A stretch of 29,757 nt of DNA from a bacterium (GCA_029553225.1 JAKPCP010000011.1:1-29757), one strand, 5' to 3'. Counted from the first letter of the stretch, positions 16,272-24,688 are shown. Notes: generated by a model not told the origin, from the letters alone. A program made the numbers and translations.

Positions 16272-16300
16272 TATATACCTTATTGCTCTTGAAAAATCAA
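16272..16300 (-). promoter_or_regulatory. Candidate promoter for rpmE-prfA
   Basis: Reading the minus strand, TTGATT (16300 to 16295) is followed after 17 bases by TATATA (16277 to 16272). The start point would be about 30 bases before the rpmE ATG. Spacing is ideal, but both hexamers are imperfect and the region is AT-rich. It interleaves with the plus-strand candidate of rpsB, so the two promoters would compete. Confidence 0.4.
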
Positions 16301-16315
16301 GAAATATATTATAGT
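16289..16315 (+). promoter_or_regulatory. Candidate promoter for rpsB-tsf
   Basis: TTGAAA (16289-16294) and TATAGT (16310-16315) are 15 bases apart, a little short of the preferred 16-18. The -35 lies in a small CTTGA/TCAAG inverted repeat (16288-16301). The leader would be about 33 bases. It is the best-looking plus-strand candidate in the divergent gap between rpmE and rpsB, but weak. Confidence 0.35.
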
Positions 16316-16355
16316 ATTTAAAATACATTTAAATAATTAATTTATATTAAATTTT

Positions 16356-17054
16356 ATGATTAAAGAAAATGATTTAAAATTAAATACCGAAAAAATGATA
16401 GAAGCAGGATTAATTTTTGGGCATAAAAAATCAAAAACTCATCCTAAAATGAAAAAATATATATCGGGAGTAAAAAACGATATTCATATTTTTGATATTG
16501 AAAAAACTTCTGAAAAATTAAAAGAAGCTTTAAATTTCATTTATGAGCTTGTTTCTAATAATAAAACAATTCTTTTTGTTGGAACAAAAATTCAAATAAA
16601 AGATATTTTAAAAGATTTTGCAAATGAGGTAAATTGTCCTTATATAAACGAAAGATGGTGCGGTGGCACTTTTACTAATTTTGAGATAGTTAGAAAAAGA
16701 ATAGAATATTTTAAAAATTTAGAATTAAAAAAAGAAAAGGGAGAATTGGAAAAATATACCAAAAAAGAACAAATGAAATTAGATAAAAAGATAAAAGAAC
16801 TTGAAAAAAAATTCGGAGGAATTAAAAATTTAGAAAAATTACCTGACGCAATTTTTATTTTAGACATTAAAAAAGACTATACTGCTCTTCTTGAAGCAAA
16901 AAAGAAAGGAATTCCAGTAATTGCAATTGTTGATACTAATGTTAATCCTGATTTGGTAAATTATCCGATACCCGCAAATGATGACGCAATTAGTTCAATA
17001 AAATACATTTTAGATGTTGTAAAAGAAGTTATTCTTAAAGCAAAAAATCAATAA
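16356..17054 (+). CDS. rpsB: Small-subunit ribosomal protein uS2
   Basis: Ribosomal protein of the 30S body that binds late with bS1. Family text is clear: EAGLIFGHKKSKTHPKMKKYISG near residue 16, HIFDIEKTSEKLKEAL, ILFVGTKIQIKDIL, YINERWCGGTFTNFEIVRKRI, LPDAIFILDIKKDYTALLEAKKKGIPVIAIVDTNVNPDLVNYPIPANDDAISSI. The 232 residues are normal. tsf follows 27 bases downstream, the classic rpsB-tsf pair. No Shine-Dalgarno is present (ATTTTATG). Confidence 0.97.
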   Translation: MIKENDLKLNTEKMIEAGLIFGHKKSKTHPKMKKYISGVKNDIHIFDIEKTSEKLKEALNFIYELVSNNKTILFVGTKIQIKDILKDFANEVNCPYINERWCGGTFTNFEIVRKRIEYFKNLELKKEKGELEKYTKKEQMKLDKKIKELEKKFGGIKNLEKLPDAIFILDIKKDYTALLEAKKKGIPVIAIVDTNVNPDLVNYPIPANDDAISSIKYILDVVKEVILKAKNQ

Positions 17055-17081
17055 ATTATAAAAGAATAAAAAAATAAAAAC

Positions 17082-17666
17082 ATGATTTCAATAGAAATAA
17101 TAAAACAACTTAGAGAAGAAACAGGAGTTTCAATCAGCGAGTGTAAAAAAGCTTTAGAAAAAACAAACGGTGATTTAGAAAAAGCAAAAGAAATTTTAAG
17201 AAAATGGGGAGAAGAGGTTGCAGAAAAAAAATCTTCAAGGCAAACAGGACAAGGAATAATTGAAAGCTATATTCATCCTAACAAAAAAGTAGGAGTATTA
17301 TTAGATATCAGATGTGAATCTGACTTTGTCGCAAAATCAAAAGATTTCCAAGATTTATCTCATGAAATTTGTCTTCAAATTGCTGCGATGAATCCGCTTT
17401 TTATAAAAGAAGAAGATATTTCAGAAGATTTAATAAATAAAGAAAAAGAAATTTATAAAGAACAATTAAAGGATTCTAATAAACCGGACAAAATAATTGA
17501 AGAAATTATAGAGGGAAAATTAAAAAAATATAAAGAAAAGGTTTCTTTGTTATCGCAATTATGGATAAAAGATGAAGAAAAAACAATAAACGACCTTATG
17601 AATGAATATATTTCAAAATTGGGAGAGAATATTTTAATCAAAAGATTTACGCGATACGAAATTTAA
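17082..17666 (+). CDS. tsf: Elongation factor Ts
   Basis: Nucleotide-exchange factor for EF-Tu. The N-terminal UBA-like domain reads IKQLREETGVSISECKKALEKTNGDLEKAKEILRKWGEE. The exchange motif is CESDFVAKSKDFQDL, equivalent to the canonical TDFVA loop that displaces Mg from EF-Tu, with Ser for Thr. The 194 residues are much shorter than the E. coli protein (about 283) and close to the short Thermus-type form with a single core subdomain. It lies 27 bases after rpsB and 6 bases before a small membrane protein gene. Confidence 0.95.
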   Translation: MISIEIIKQLREETGVSISECKKALEKTNGDLEKAKEILRKWGEEVAEKKSSRQTGQGIIESYIHPNKKVGVLLDIRCESDFVAKSKDFQDLSHEICLQIAAMNPLFIKEEDISEDLINKEKEIYKEQLKDSNKPDKIIEEIIEGKLKKYKEKVSLLSQLWIKDEEKTINDLMNEYISKLGENILIKRFTRYEI

Positions 17667-17672
17667 TTATTT

Positions 17673-18032
17673 ATGGAAATAATATTTTTTATTTTTTTAT
17701 TACTTTTAAGTTTTTTAGGAATAATTTTTTTTATTATTAAAAAAATTCCTGATTTATCAAAATTAGTAATTATTGAAGAAGATATAAAAAAAGAAAAAAA
17801 TAATAAAAAGTTTTTAAAAAATCCCTTTATTGGATTTAAAAGCCACCAGAAAAAAATTCAATTTGAAAAAATACTGCAAAAAATTCTTTTAAAAGCAAAA
17901 ATTAGATTGCTTAAAATTGAAAATAAAATAGGGGATTGGATAAATTATCTTAAAAACAGATCAGCATCTAAAAAAGATTTTTCTGAAAATTATTGGCAAA
18001 AAATACAGAAATCAATAAAAAAGAAAAAATAA
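17673..18032 (+). CDS. Small membrane protein of unknown function
   Basis: A 119-residue protein I do not recognise. Residues 3-23 (IIFFIFLLLLSFLGIIFFII) form one transmembrane segment at the extreme N-terminus. The rest is a Lys-rich, predominantly helical cytoplasmic-type tail (LQKILLKAKIRLLKIENKIGDWINYLK) ending in KSIKKKK. It starts 6 bases after tsf and ends 4 bases before tRNA-Thr, so it is probably expressed with the translation genes. Its reality is supported by this tight spacing, a full-length open frame and base use like its neighbours. Confidence 0.7.
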   Translation: MEIIFFIFLLLLSFLGIIFFIIKKIPDLSKLVIIEEDIKKEKNNKKFLKNPFIGFKSHQKKIQFEKILQKILLKAKIRLLKIENKIGDWINYLKNRSASKKDFSENYWQKIQKSIKKKK

Positions 18033-18036
18033 TTTT

Positions 18037-18108
18037 GCCGAGGTAGCTCAATGGCAGAGCAATGGTTTTGTAAACCATAGGTTGGAGGTTCGAATCCTCT
18101 CCTCGGCT
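18037..18108 (+). tRNA. tRNA-Thr (anticodon TGT)
   Basis: A complete cloverleaf. The acceptor arm GCCGAGG pairs with CCTCGGC, with D arm GCTC...GAGC. The anticodon stem ATGGT/ACCAT encloses loop TTTGTAA with TGT at 18069-18071, and the T arm is GGAGG-TTCGAAT-CCTCT. The G1-C72 and C2-G71 pairs fit threonine identity. The discriminator is T, and no CCA is encoded. It lies directly behind the small membrane protein gene. Confidence 0.96.
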
Positions 18109-18135
18109 CTTTTTATTTTCTAAAATTAAAAAGAG
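18107..18135. other. Hairpin at convergent tRNA-Thr / PMT junction
   Basis: CTCTTTTTA (18107-18115) is the perfect reverse complement of TAAAAAGAG (18127-18135). Four more A-T pairs are possible inside after a one-base bulge. It spans the 17 bases between tRNA-Thr and the end of the opposing membrane gene, overlapping the tRNA end and the opposing stop codon. It could help to stop transcription from both sides, but neither side has a clean T run after the stem. Confidence 0.35.
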
Positions 18136-19529
18136 AAAAAATTAACTAAAAAATTATAAAAAGGCATAAATTTAGAAGGGATAAAAAATCCATAAGTTAA
18201 AGGAGTTAATATCAAAAAAACAGAGAAAACAGAAAAAAGAAATCCAAAATAAATAAAATTTTCTATTTTTCTATAGCCTTTTTCTTTTAATTTAAAGTAA
18301 ATTCTATCGTATAAAATAGAAACAATTAAAATGCCAAACAGCAAAGAAGGAAAATAATGATATAAAAAAGCAACTCTTTTAATAAAAAGATAAGGGAATA
18401 AATTAGAAACCCAACCAATTAGACAAACCCATAAAAAATCTGGCATTTTCTCTCTTTTCTCTTTTTTTAAAAAACAGAAAAAAGAATAAATTATAGAAAT
18501 AATTATTATCCAATATATTAAAAAATTTCCAAATAGATAAATATTTGCGCTTTGTTGACCTATATTATCTGTTTTTGTCCAATACCAAATAGGCTCAATT
18601 CCAAAAGGCCATTGAAACCATTTACTTCCATTTATATGACCTTCTTTAATGCTTGCGTTATAAAAATACATTTTATTATTTAATTCAATAAATTTTTGCC
18701 AATTTGATAAAGGTTTTACATTTTTTGAGACTTTATTTTCTAAAAGCGTTTTTTGAAAAGATAAAGACATGTGATTATCTCCATCTCCGGATTTATATAG
18801 CAATGAAAAATGAATTAAAAAAATAGCGTAATAAATAATTAAAAAAATAAAAAGAAAAAGGGAAATTTTAAATAAAAAATTTTTTATTTCTTTTTTGTTA
18901 AAATTATTTAGAAGTTCAAAAAAATGCAAAAGAAAAATAACACCAATAAATAATAAACCTGTCCATTTAATGCTAAAAGCAAAAGTAGCGAAAAGATAAG
19001 TTAAAATTAAAAAAATAAACGATTTTTTACCTTTTGATTTTTTATATTTTAAATAAAATAAAATTGATAAAAATCCAAAAACTAAAAGAAAAATATCAAC
19101 AAGAATAAATTTTGATTGAACTAATAAACTATTTTCAAAAATTGCCAGAAATGAGCCTAAAAAACACGCTTTTTTAGACAAACCTATTTCTTTTAAAATA
19201 AAATAAATAACGAGAGGAAGAAATATGCCAAAAATAACCGGCATAAATCTTAAAAAAAACAAATAAAAACTATCTGAAGATTCTCCTATTGCATTAAAAG
19301 ATAAATTCCCCTGATAGCCAATAATTTTAGCAAAAAAGAAAATAATTAATTTTCCCAAAGGCGGATGAATATCAAAATAATACTGGTGTGAAAAATAGCT
19401 ATTTACAAATTTGCCAAAATAAACTTCATCAAAGACAACCTCTGGCGGATAACCTAAAAACAAAAATCTAGTTAAAAAAGATAAACATAATATAATAATT
19501 AAGGGGAAATTTTTAATTATATTTTCCAT
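18126..19529 (-). CDS. PMT-type protein O-mannosyltransferase (GT39-like)
   Basis: Polytopic glycosyltransferase of the GT-C fold that moves a mannose from a lipid-phosphate carrier to exported proteins. After the first membrane helix comes the catalytic first external loop PPEVVFDEVYFGKF with Asp34-Glu35, and then YYFDIHPPLGKLI (55-60 is HPPLGK). Both are hallmarks of the PMT family. Further text, such as WFQWPFGIEPIWYW and the C-terminal four-helix part with VCLIGWVSNLFPYLFIKRVAFLYHYFPSLLF, matches the PMT C-terminal domain. About ten to twelve membrane segments are apparent in 467 residues. The stop lies 28 bases from the start of a second large membrane gene's termination region; the two appear co-transcribed. 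Close to the pilin genes, it may glycosylate surface proteins (inference). Confidence 0.85.
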   Translation of the reverse strand: MENIIKNFPLIIILCLSFLTRFLFLGYPPEVVFDEVYFGKFVNSYFSHQYYFDIHPPLGKLIIFFFAKIIGYQGNLSFNAIGESSDSFYLFFLRFMPVIFGIFLPLVIYFILKEIGLSKKACFLGSFLAIFENSLLVQSKFILVDIFLLVFGFLSILFYLKYKKSKGKKSFIFLILTYLFATFAFSIKWTGLLFIGVIFLLHFFELLNNFNKKEIKNFLFKISLFLFIFLIIYYAIFLIHFSLLYKSGDGDNHMSLSFQKTLLENKVSKNVKPLSNWQKFIELNNKMYFYNASIKEGHINGSKWFQWPFGIEPIWYWTKTDNIGQQSANIYLFGNFLIYWIIIISIIYSFFCFLKKEKREKMPDFLWVCLIGWVSNLFPYLFIKRVAFLYHYFPSLLFGILIVSILYDRIYFKLKEKGYRKIENFIYFGFLFSVFSVFLILTPLTYGFFIPSKFMPFYNFLVNFFSF

Positions 19530-19530
19530 A

Positions 19531-19560
19531 AATTTTATTTTATTAAATTTTATTTTATTA
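19531..19560. repeat. 15-bp perfect tandem duplication between the two membrane genes
   Basis: AATTTTATTTTATTA is present twice head to tail (19531-19545 and 19546-19560). On the minus strand the second copy begins with the stop codon of the 671-residue gene, and both copies fill the gap directly before the PMT start codon. This is the same arrangement as the 14-bp duplication at 12813-12840. Confidence 0.8.
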
Positions 19561-21573
19561 ATTTAAACATATTGGTTTTAAAATTTTAATCTCTCCTGTT
19601 TGATATAATAATTTTGTTTTTTCTAATAATAATTTTTCATTTATATCTTTATACTGGTTTTTTAATCTATTATCAAGATATAAATAATCTATTTTTTCCT
19701 TACAAGCAAGAGAAATATCTCCTTTTAAAATTTTTGCAATATTTTCTTTATGCTTAAAATAATCTAAACCTTCTGAAAAAATCCATCCCTCATAACCTAA
19801 ATAAATTCTTCTTCCTGCCATAAATATAGGGGGAGCATCAATATTTGAACTTGTCAAAAATAAGGCATTATCTTCTGTAAAATTTTTAATCCAATTTACT
19901 GCTTTTTCGTTTTCTTTGTTTTTATCAGCATAATAAAAGGATCTATCTCTTAAAATTATTATTTTTGAAACATCAATAAAACCCGAAAAAGTTGAAAAAA
20001 TCAAAAGAATAATAATTAAAAATTTAAAACTAAAAGAAAGATTCCATAAAGATTGGAATAAAGGAAGGATAATAAAAATAATAGATAAAACCCACCAATA
20101 AAATAATATTTTATTGTTATCAAAATTCCATGGTTGAAATAAAAATAAATTAGGAATAATAAATAAAAAAATGCTTGCGATAAAAAAACCAAGATTGTTT
20201 TTTTCTTTAAAAAAAGATTTGATTTTATTTTTTTTAAAAATAAAAGTAAGAAGAAATAAAATGATAAATAAAAGCCAAACCAAAAAAACAATGCCAAAAT
20301 TTTTAAACCAATAAAAGAAAACATCAATTAAGTTTTTATTTAAATCATCGCAAAAAAACCAAGAATTATTATGAGAGCAAAACGTCCAACCAAAATTTAA
20401 TTTTATAGAAAAATTTTTTAAATTTTTAAGGTAAATTAACTGAGGAAAAGAAACTAAAAAAGTAAAAGTTGCAAATTTTAGCCATTCTTTTATGTTTTTA
20501 AAGTTAAAAAACAATAATACTGACATTATAATAAATAAAGAGAAAAAAGTATGAACATGAGAAAAAGGAAGCAAACCAGCAATTAACCCAAACCGCCAAA
20601 AATTATAATCTTTTCCATAATAATAAATTGATAAAAGAATAATTAAAAATAAACAAAATCCCAGTGAAAAGCTTCTTTGATGGGTAAAAAATGAAATTAA
20701 AGGAACTATCCATTGAATATTGTTAAGCACACTTCCATTTAAATTTTCAATTTGAGTATATGTTTGTTCTGATGACATTAAAAAATCAAAGAAAGAAGCA
20801 ATCCCTTGCGACTGAATAATTTCTTTTGACTCGTTGAAAAATAATAAAAACCCAATCCCAGAACCAAAAAAAATTAAAATAATTGAAATTAAAGCCCAAT
20901 TTTTTGATTTTAAAATATTAAAAGAAAAACGAAAGAGCAAAAGAACGCTTATTAAAGAAAAAAGAAACATTGGCAAGCGAAAAGAAAACAAAAGGTTATT
21001 ATTTAATCTATAAAAAACAGCAGAAATAAAATCTATCATAAAATGATAGCTTAATTTATAGCCGTTAATTAAAGGGTGATTTAAATTAAAGTTATTATTA
21101 TTTTTAAAATACTGAATTAAGGAAATATGAAAAGCATTATCGCCCCATGCCATCGGATAAAAAGCAAGAAGATCATTATTTTCATCAGAAGATAAAAAAT
21201 TAAAAAGAATATAGGAATAAACTAAAATAAAAATTAATAAAAATATTAAATAAAAATTTTCTTTTAAAGACCATTTTTTATTTTTAAAATATAAACTTAA
21301 ATAAGAAATTATTTCTTTAAAAGTAAAAATTAATTTTTTAAAATTAAAAATATAAAAAACTAAAAAAATAAATAAAAAAAATAAAATACCTTTATCAAGC
21401 GATTTAAAAATCAAAGAAAACAGTAAAATTATAAAATTACTTAATATTATCCCTATAGCGACAAACGATAATAATTTTTCAAAAATATTAAACTTCTTAT
21501 TTTTATCTAAAAAATCAAAGATAATAATTCCAAAAAATATTTCAAAAATCAAAAGAAAAAAAAATGATATCAT
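19558..21573 (-). CDS. Large polytopic membrane protein, GT-C glycosyltransferase-like
   Basis: A 671-residue protein with about twelve or more hydrophobic segments followed by a soluble C-terminal portion (about 560-671). I cannot name its family with certainty. The first large external loop carries MAWGDNAFHISLIQYF (near residue 140) and HPLINGYKLSYHFMIDFISAVFY, an acidic motif after the second or third helix that resembles GT-C enzymes using lipid-linked sugars. The C-terminal part reads FLTSSNIDAPPIFMAGRRIYLGYEGWIFSEGLDY, similar to the extracellular domains of such proteins. The gene precedes the PMT gene by 28 bases on the minus strand, and their pairing supports a role in surface glycan assembly or protein glycosylation. 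Alternative: a flippase or polymerase of a surface polysaccharide. Confidence 0.65.
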   Translation of the reverse strand: MISFFFLLIFEIFFGIIIFDFLDKNKKFNIFEKLLSFVAIGIILSNFIILLFSLIFKSLDKGILFFLFIFLVFYIFNFKKLIFTFKEIISYLSLYFKNKKWSLKENFYLIFLLIFILVYSYILFNFLSSDENNDLLAFYPMAWGDNAFHISLIQYFKNNNNFNLNHPLINGYKLSYHFMIDFISAVFYRLNNNLLFSFRLPMFLFSLISVLLLFRFSFNILKSKNWALISIILIFFGSGIGFLLFFNESKEIIQSQGIASFFDFLMSSEQTYTQIENLNGSVLNNIQWIVPLISFFTHQRSFSLGFCLFLIILLSIYYYGKDYNFWRFGLIAGLLPFSHVHTFFSLFIIMSVLLFFNFKNIKEWLKFATFTFLVSFPQLIYLKNLKNFSIKLNFGWTFCSHNNSWFFCDDLNKNLIDVFFYWFKNFGIVFLVWLLFIILFLLTFIFKKNKIKSFFKEKNNLGFFIASIFLFIIPNLFLFQPWNFDNNKILFYWWVLSIIFIILPLFQSLWNLSFSFKFLIIILLIFSTFSGFIDVSKIIILRDRSFYYADKNKENEKAVNWIKNFTEDNALFLTSSNIDAPPIFMAGRRIYLGYEGWIFSEGLDYFKHKENIAKILKGDISLACKEKIDYLYLDNRLKNQYKDINEKLLLEKTKLLYQTGEIKILKPICLN

Positions 21574-21658
21574 ACAAATGAATTTTAATAATTAATAAAT
21601 TATATCATATATCCTATTTTTAAAAATATAGATATGCTATTATTATAATAAATAAATT

Positions 21659-22201
21659 ATGCCAACAAATAAAAAAGGATTTACTTTAATAGAGTTATTA
21701 GTTGTAATTGCTATTATTGGAATACTAGCAGGTGTTGTTTTAGTTTCTTTATCCGGAGCAAGAAATAGTGCTAAAGACGCAAGAATAATATCTGATATGG
21801 AACAATTGAGAAATGTGGCAGAATTAATTTTTATTGAAAAAGGTAATTATCTCGGTTTATGTTATTATACCTATAGTAGTAATTGCGCTGATAGATTTGC
21901 TAATCATTCTGATCCAGACAGATGGTGCTCTCGAAGCTTAGAGGTTTTTAATCTTAAAAAAGATATCTGCGCGCAATGGGGGATTAAAATAAATGAAGGA
22001 GAAACTTGTAGTAATTGTGATCATAATTTTTTTTTCTGCGATACCGGAGACCCTAGAGCAGGTTCTTTTACCTATTGCATTCAATCTAAACTTCACTCTA
22101 AAACAAACAATAAGGAAGACTGGTTATGCATAGATAGTAATGGATTTTCAGGAAAAGGAAAATGTGAAATAGGAGATTATGATTATTGTTCCCATTTTTA
22201 A
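21659..22201 (+). CDS. Type IV pilin-like protein, Cys-rich, copy 1
   Basis: A 180-residue prepilin. The leader MPTNKKG ends at the prepilin peptidase site and is followed by FTLIELLVVIAIIGILAGVV, the class III/N-methylated hydrophobic helix with Glu at position 5 of the mature protein. Its variable C-terminal domain has eleven cysteines, including NLKKDICAQWGIK, GETCSNC and LCIDSN. A TATAAT at 21644-21649 lies only about 10 bases before the ATG, so the mRNA may be nearly leaderless (weak evidence). Its first 56 residues are identical to copy 2 downstream, with one synonymous base change in 168. No other pilus assembly gene is in the window. Confidence 0.9.
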   Translation: MPTNKKGFTLIELLVVIAIIGILAGVVLVSLSGARNSAKDARIISDMEQLRNVAELIFIEKGNYLGLCYYTYSSNCADRFANHSDPDRWCSRSLEVFNLKKDICAQWGIKINEGETCSNCDHNFFFCDTGDPRAGSFTYCIQSKLHSKTNNKEDWLCIDSNGFSGKGKCEIGDYDYCSHF

Positions 22202-22225
22202 ATCTCTTGACAAAAAAATTTAAAA
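22195..22225. repeat. 31-bp block shared by both pilin 3' flanks, copy 1
   Basis: This 31-base stretch, which starts at the stop codon of pilin copy 1 and contains CTCTTGACAAA, is identical to 22802-22832 behind pilin copy 2. In the second copy its TTGACA serves as the -35 of the rRNA promoter. Here it may serve pilin copy 2, with TTTAAT (22231-22236) 18 bases further on as a mediocre -10. Confidence 0.8.
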
Positions 22226-22247
22226 CTATTTTTAATTTTTTAAAATT

Positions 22248-22256
22248 TGGTATAAT
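22248..22256 (+). promoter_or_regulatory. Extended -10 promoter candidate for pilin copy 2
   Basis: TGGTATAAT matches the extended -10 consensus TGnTATAAT. The -35 position upstream is only T-rich. The start would fall near 22263, giving a leader of about 50 bases before the ATG at 22315. The TTGACA at 22207-22212 is 38 bases away, too far to pair with this -10. Confidence 0.45.
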
Positions 22257-22314
22257 ATAATAAATTGATATTATTATATAATAAAAATAGTTATTAAATA
22301 AAATAAATTATGTT

Positions 22315-22800
22315 ATGCCAACAAATAAAAAAGGATTTACTTTAATAGAGTTATTAGTTGTAATTGCTATTATTGGAATACTAGCAGGTGTTGTTTTAGT
22401 TTCTTTATCCGGAGCAAGAAATAGTGCTAAAGATGCAAGAATAATATCTGATATGGAACAATTGAGAAATGTGGCAGAACTATATTATACTCAAAAAGGT
22501 AATTATAAGGATTTATGTAAATTTACTTACAATGGAACTTGTTCTGGTCTCTCGCCAGAAAATGATCCAGTTTTTAATCTTAAAAAAGATATCTGCGCAC
22601 AATTAGGAATTAAAATAGATCCAGGAGAAACTTGTGATGATTGCCCTGTTACAAATTTTGAATGTCAATCTACCACACCAAATTATTGTATGGAAGCAAA
22701 ACTAAACTCTGGTAATTATTGGTGTATAGATAGTAATTTAATTTCAAAAAATGTCGGTGCAACAAAAAAATGTAGCAGTAGTCACGTCTCTTGTGAATAA
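22315..22800 (+). CDS. Type IV pilin-like protein, Cys-rich, copy 2
   Basis: A 161-residue prepilin with the same leader, cleavage site and N-terminal helix as copy 1 (residues 1-56 identical). The C-terminal domain is different in sequence and length but keeps short matching islands: NLKKDICAQ, GETC followed by a Cys three residues later, and CIDSN. It holds ten cysteines, several at corresponding positions, suggesting a shared disulfide framework. Directly before the start, TTATG is duplicated in tandem. This creates an upstream ATG at 22310 that opens an 11-codon out-of-frame reading frame ending at 22345. The correct start is 22315, by alignment with copy 1. The rRNA promoter begins 13 bases after the stop. 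Confidence 0.9.
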   Translation: MPTNKKGFTLIELLVVIAIIGILAGVVLVSLSGARNSAKDARIISDMEQLRNVAELYYTQKGNYKDLCKFTYNGTCSGLSPENDPVFNLKKDICAQLGIKIDPGETCDDCPVTNFECQSTTPNYCMEAKLNSGNYWCIDSNLISKNVGATKKCSSSHVSCE

Positions 22801-22813
22801 TTTTTTAAATCTC

Positions 22814-22841
22814 TTGACAAAAAAATTTAAAAAAATATAAT
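22814..22841 (+). promoter_or_regulatory. Consensus sigma-70 promoter of the 16S rRNA gene
   Basis: A perfect TTGACA (22814-22819), a 16-base spacer and a perfect TATAAT (22836-22841). This is the best promoter in the window, as expected for rRNA. Transcription should start near 22848, giving a leader of about 200 bases before the mature 16S 5' end. The -35 lies in a 31-base block duplicated behind pilin copy 1. Confidence 0.85.
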
Positions 22842-22896
22842 AGTATTAGATTAAAAAATTAATAAAAAAATAAGATTAATTTGGAAATTAATTTTT

Positions 22897-22966
22897 AAGA
22901 CATTTAAAAAAGCAAAATAAACCCCGAAGATGTTTAATAAATTAAATGTCTTCGGGATTTATTTTG
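22897..22966 (+). promoter_or_regulatory. rRNA leader with two mutually exclusive hairpins
   Basis: Hairpin 1: 22913-22935 pairs with 22944-22966 (core CCCGAAGA/TCTTCGGG, about 22 pairs including two G-U, one C-A mismatch, 8-base loop) and runs into an ATTTATTTT stretch. Hairpin 2: AAGACATTTAA (22897-22907) is the exact reverse complement of TTAAATGTCTT (22942-22952), which overlaps the right arm of hairpin 1. Both cannot form together. This looks like an attenuator or alternatively a co-transcriptional folding switch in the pre-rRNA leader; it could also be a terminator ending a short leader RNA. Function is inferred. Confidence 0.5.
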
Positions 22967-23008
22967 GAAAGCACATTAAAACTAATAAAAAATAAATTAG
23001 TTAAAACA

Positions 23009-23037
23009 ATTTAAATTTTTTAAAGTTGCTCCGACTT
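23009..23037 (+). other. 16S pre-rRNA processing stem, 5' arm
   Basis: This 29-base segment, including AAAGTTGCTCCGACTT, is complementary to 24622-24650 on the other side of the 16S gene, with one G-U wobble and otherwise perfect pairing. Such a long helix closing the 16S loop is the standard RNase III substrate in rRNA maturation. Confidence 0.9.
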
Positions 23038-23044
23038 AATTTAT

Positions 23045-24532
<1,488 letters not shown>

Positions 24533-24551
24533 TATTTTTTTGTCGACTGGT

Positions 24552-24616
24552 GTTAAAAATCGAGAATTCTGTTTTTAACCCAAAGGTGTTAATCGAAAAC
24601 CTAATATTTCGATTAA
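24552..24616 (+). other. Two hairpins in the 16S 3' trailer
   Basis: GTTAAAAA (24552-24559) pairs with TTTTTAAC (24572-24579), and TTAATCGAAA (24589-24598) pairs perfectly with TTTCGATTAA (24607-24616). Both lie between the mature 16S end and the 3' arm of the processing stem, so they belong to the precursor only. They may guide trimming of the 3' end. Confidence 0.55.
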
Positions 24617-24621
24617 TAAAA

Positions 24622-24650
24622 AAGTCGGAGCAACTTTAAGAAATTTAAAT
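24622..24650 (+). other. 16S pre-rRNA processing stem, 3' arm
   Basis: Contains AAGTCGGAGCAACTTT and is the complement of 23009-23037 over 29 bases with a single G-U pair. It closes a loop holding the whole 16S gene. The terminator follows after 4 bases, which shows that the primary transcript needs to contain nothing beyond 16S. Confidence 0.9.
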
Positions 24651-24654
24651 AATA

Positions 24655-24688
24655 AAAAAAATCGTTCTAATTTTAGAGCGATTTTTTT
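24655..24688 (+). terminator. Intrinsic terminator of the 16S transcript
   Basis: AAATCGTTCTAA (24659-24670) pairs with TTAGAGCGATTT (24673-24684), twelve pairs including one G-U, around a 2-base loop. A T run extends to 24688, and A-rich bases before the stem allow it to act in reverse as well. It ends the 16S unit before tRNA-Ile. Confidence 0.88.

Noticed and set aside
20016..20327. 103-codon hydrophobic minus-strand frame inside the large membrane protein gene
   Set aside because: It lies in another frame of the 671-residue gene, with T-rich sequence giving hydrophobic codons in any frame.
22207..22256. TTGACA (22207) and TATAAT (22251) as one promoter
   Set aside because: The spacing is 38 bases, more than twice the usable distance. 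Separate candidates were listed instead.
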